Origin: Actinomycetota bacterium
GTDB lineage: Bacteria; Actinomycetota; Thermoleophilia; Gaiellales; Gaiellaceae
Direction of reading: 5' to 3'
Length of the DNA: 6,076 nt
NCBI GenBank assembly: GCA_003170995.1
Contig: PMXT01000131.1
Coordinates: 1 to 6,076 of the forward strand
The notes under the pieces are model-generated. The model did no database searches. It was not told the DNA's origin and saw nothing but the letters and a program-made list of their open reading frames with translations. Shown here piece by piece: positions 4,531 to 6,076 of this stretch (within the stretch, counting starts at the first letter, position 1; every line of letters begins with the position of its first letter). Made by a program: the position numbers and the translations under genes.

Positions 4531-5469
4531 TCACCGCCAGTACAAAAGCCTGTGCCTCTCGGACGCATAACGATCAAGCCACGGCTCGATCGGTTGCGCG
4601 GCCTCCAGCACGTCGCTCCAGCTGCAAGACGCGAACTCCCGTAGCGGCGAGCGGGCAAGGAGCGTCATGAAGATGTCGGCGTCCACCTCGATCTTGTCGG
4701 GCGGTCCGAGGTTGACGAGCAGGAAGCCGGGTATCTGGAGGCTCTCCGCGAGAGCCGTTCCGATCCGCCAGTTGCGAGTCAGCTCGTAATAGCCGTCGGC
4801 CGCGACCTCCTCGGGCGAGACCGCGAACAGATCGGGACGATCGAGGTAGCGCGAGAAGCCGCGGTAGTTCGGTCGTCGCTCGTTCGAGCTCTGGAACTTC
4901 GCTTCGACGAACACAACGAGGTCTTGCCAGACGACGATCACATCCGGCTCGCTGAGCGCGCTCGAAACCTCGCCGAGCGAGCGACAGACGCCTGCCAGCG
5001 CGGAGGCCGTCTCGGGGCCACGGGCGCCGCTGACCGGAGCGCCCCAGAGCAGCAGCACCGGCTCGCCCAGTGGCCGCTGCGGCGCAACAAGCGAGTCGAG
5101 GCGCCCCTGCAGCCCGAGGCCGCGGAAGACCGTCCAGGTGACGGCGTCCTCCGAGGTCTCGAAGCAGAACTTGATCAGCTTTTTACGGCGGTTCCCGCGA
5201 TTTAGGGCCTGGCCGAGCGCCTCGACGAGCCCGGCGCGTACCTGCTTGGGCACGTTCAGCTCGGGGCTCGCCGTGATCATCACGCGGTCGTCCTCGTTCC
5301 TCGCGTTGGAGTACGAGACGCCGCACTCGCAGCGGTAGATGCAGTCGTCGCGCGAGGCGACGGTCAAGCGCTTACCGAGACTTGCGGCGAGCGACGTATT
5401 CGGCTTGATCGAGCGCTGGCAAGCCCGGCAGCGCATCGGCTCGAATTGCGTTCGCAGCGTTTCGGTCAT
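4531..5469 (-). CDS. Zinc-ribbon plus PD-(D/E)XK nuclease-like protein
   Basis: From ATG 5467-5469 the protein is 312 aa. This start has GGGGGAG five or so bases upstream. An alternative ATG at 5538 adds 23 residues that look non-coding and has no ribosome site. The N-terminus has C14-x2-C17 and, after a 29-residue loop, C47-x-C49-G (C43 is a further candidate), a zinc-ribbon-like finger. The middle contains FETSEDAVTWTVFRGL (about 103-118). The key motif is P175-D176-V-I-V followed by V-F-V-E189-A-K191, matching the PD-x(n)-E-x-K active site of restriction-like nucleases, with S106-E107 as a possible upstream acidic residue. The N-terminal finger would bind DNA or RNA. It stands alone with no methyltransferase visible. 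I do not recognise a named family; solitary restriction or defence nuclease is inferred. Confidence 0.7.
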   Translation of the reverse strand: MTETLRTQFEPMRCRACQRSIKPNTSLAASLGKRLTVASRDDCIYRCECGVSYSNARNEDDRVMITASPELNVPKQVRAGLVEALGQALNRGNRRKKLIKFCFETSEDAVTWTVFRGLGLQGRLDSLVAPQRPLGEPVLLLWGAPVSGARGPETASALAGVCRSLGEVSSALSEPDVIVVWQDLVVFVEAKFQSSNERRPNYRGFSRYLDRPDLFAVSPEEVAADGYYELTRNWRIGTALAESLQIPGFLLVNLGPPDKIEVDADIFMTLLARSPLREFASCSWSDVLEAAQPIEPWLDRYASERHRLLYWR

Positions 5470-5711
5470 CACGCTCCCCCGGCGGCTTCTCGTATTTGCG
5501 GCGCACGTCCCGATCGCCGTCTCGACCGGACAGATCATAGGCCGCTATCTCGCCCGATCTCGACCCGCGAGGCAAGTCGCCACGCGGCTGGAACTCGCAA
5601 CTCGCCGTTACTCTCCCGCCCCAGCTGAAATACTTACAAAGCTCGACTCGTCATCCGCGACTCCGTCGCTTTGGAAGGCGACTCGATTGTCGAACGGAAA
5701 AGGAGAAGGGG
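5470..5711. other. Divergent intergenic region between nuclease and downstream gene
   Basis: These 242 bases separate the - strand nuclease from the + strand gene at 5712 and should hold both promoters. On the nuclease side GGGGGAG (just upstream of 5469, - strand) is its ribosome site. An A/T-richer patch at about 5626-5642 (GAAATACTTACAAAGC) is the likeliest promoter area, but no clear -35/-10 pair can be assigned to either gene. No RNA gene is seen. Confidence 0.4.
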
Positions 5712-6076
5712 ATGACAGGAAAGGCCGACTTCACGGAAGAGGAGTGGGAGCTCGTTTCGGAAGGGCCGCCGAGCGCCGGCCTGATCGTGGTCACGGCGCA
5801 ACGGGGAGGGGTTTTCCGCGAGACGCTCGCGATACCGGCCGCATACGTCGAGGCGCGTCAGCTATCCGGCGGGAGCGAGTTGCTCGACGAGATCGTCACA
5901 GCGAGGCCCGAGCGCGAGCATACGCACTTCCACTCGTTTGAGGAGCTGAAGCAGAACGGCTTGCAGCATCTGCGCGACGCGGTCGCCCTGCTCGAGCAGA
6001 AGGCGACGGCAGAGGAGGTCGCCGGCTACAAGCACTTCGTCCTCGCGGTCGCCGACAAGGTTGCGAACGCGCACCG
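5712..6076 (+). CDS. Unrecognised protein, N-terminal part (gene runs off window end)
   Basis: ATG 5712-5714 is preceded by AGGAG at 5701-5705 with six bases between, a strong ribosome site. The frame stays open to the last base (121 complete codons). The protein begins MTGKADFTEEEWELVSEGPP. It has a hydrophobic strand (AGLIVVTAQRG) and a VFRETLAIPAAYVEAR helix, then SGGSELLDEIVTARPE. It ends in long charged helices (GLQHLRDAVALLEQKATAEEV, then YKHFVLAVADKVANAH). No signal peptide or membrane segment is evident, and it is probably a cytoplasmic, largely helical protein. I recognise a general FTxEEW-type hypothetical family seen in high-GC bacteria but assign no function. It is transcribed away from the nuclease gene. 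Confidence 0.8.
   Translation, partial: MTGKADFTEEEWELVSEGPPSAGLIVVTAQRGGVFRETLAIPAAYVEARQLSGGSELLDEIVTARPEREHTHFHSFEELKQNGLQHLRDAVALLEQKATAEEVAGYKHFVLAVADKVANAH

Noticed and set aside
5339..5941. 200-codon open frame on the + strand through the nuclease start and the 5712 gene
   Set aside because: It crosses the divergent intergenic region, lacks a ribosome site, and is Arg-rich in the part overlapping the well-supported gene at 5712.
1..6076. CRISPR array, tRNA, rRNA or transposase gene
   Set aside because: No regularly spaced repeat-spacer pattern, no cloverleaf-like tRNA sequence and no transposase motif was seen on either strand.

Overview
The window is GC-rich DNA with strong G/C preference at third codon positions. 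It looks like accessory sequence from a high-GC bacterium. The aquaporin, the RPKD-type nucleotidyltransferase, the Gp49-like toxin and a likely leaderless promoter all fit an actinobacterium (Actinomycetota). A more precise placement, such as Thermoleophilia, would be a guess.

Layout: (1) 1-180, + strand, the 3' end of an aquaporin/MIP channel gene. (2) 225-1590, - strand, a tightly overlapping three-gene operon of an XRE-type helix-turn-helix protein followed by two paralogous nucleotidyltransferases of the MNT/AbiEii type. It has a likely leaderless promoter with a palindromic operator at its head. (3) 1591-1797, a short control region holding a perfect 17-bp tandem repeat and a fossil copy of part of a toxin gene. 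(4) 1798-2628, + strand, a probably exported GH16-like protein. (5) 2666-3335, - strand, an ORF6N (phage antirepressor-like) gene broken by a frameshift. Its N-terminal coding region contains a long inverted repeat, and a 25-bp palindrome inside it recurs upstream. (6) 3622-4387, - strand, a toxin-first HigBA/Gp49-type toxin-antitoxin pair. (7) 4531-5469, - strand, a zinc-ribbon plus PD-(D/E)XK nuclease-like protein. (8) 5712 to the window end, + strand, the start of an unrecognised gene with a strong ribosome binding site.

Taken together, this is a patchwork of small defence and addiction genes between ordinary-looking genes, with signs of repeated rearrangement. A 33-nt direct repeat (148-180 and 2622-2654) brackets the nucleotidyltransferase/GH16 segment. 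Its two differences are both synonymous in the aquaporin reading frame, so the second copy descends from the end of a MIP gene. The toxin fossil at 1694-1780 is about 92% identical to the intact toxin gene at 4262-4351. The ORF6N gene is recently broken, and a gene-like tail sits out of frame behind the antitoxin. The two XRE regulators share a CATATATG palindrome core next to an ATACT element in their control regions. The best candidates for an under-described system are the XRE-NTase-NTase operon and the zinc-ribbon nuclease.
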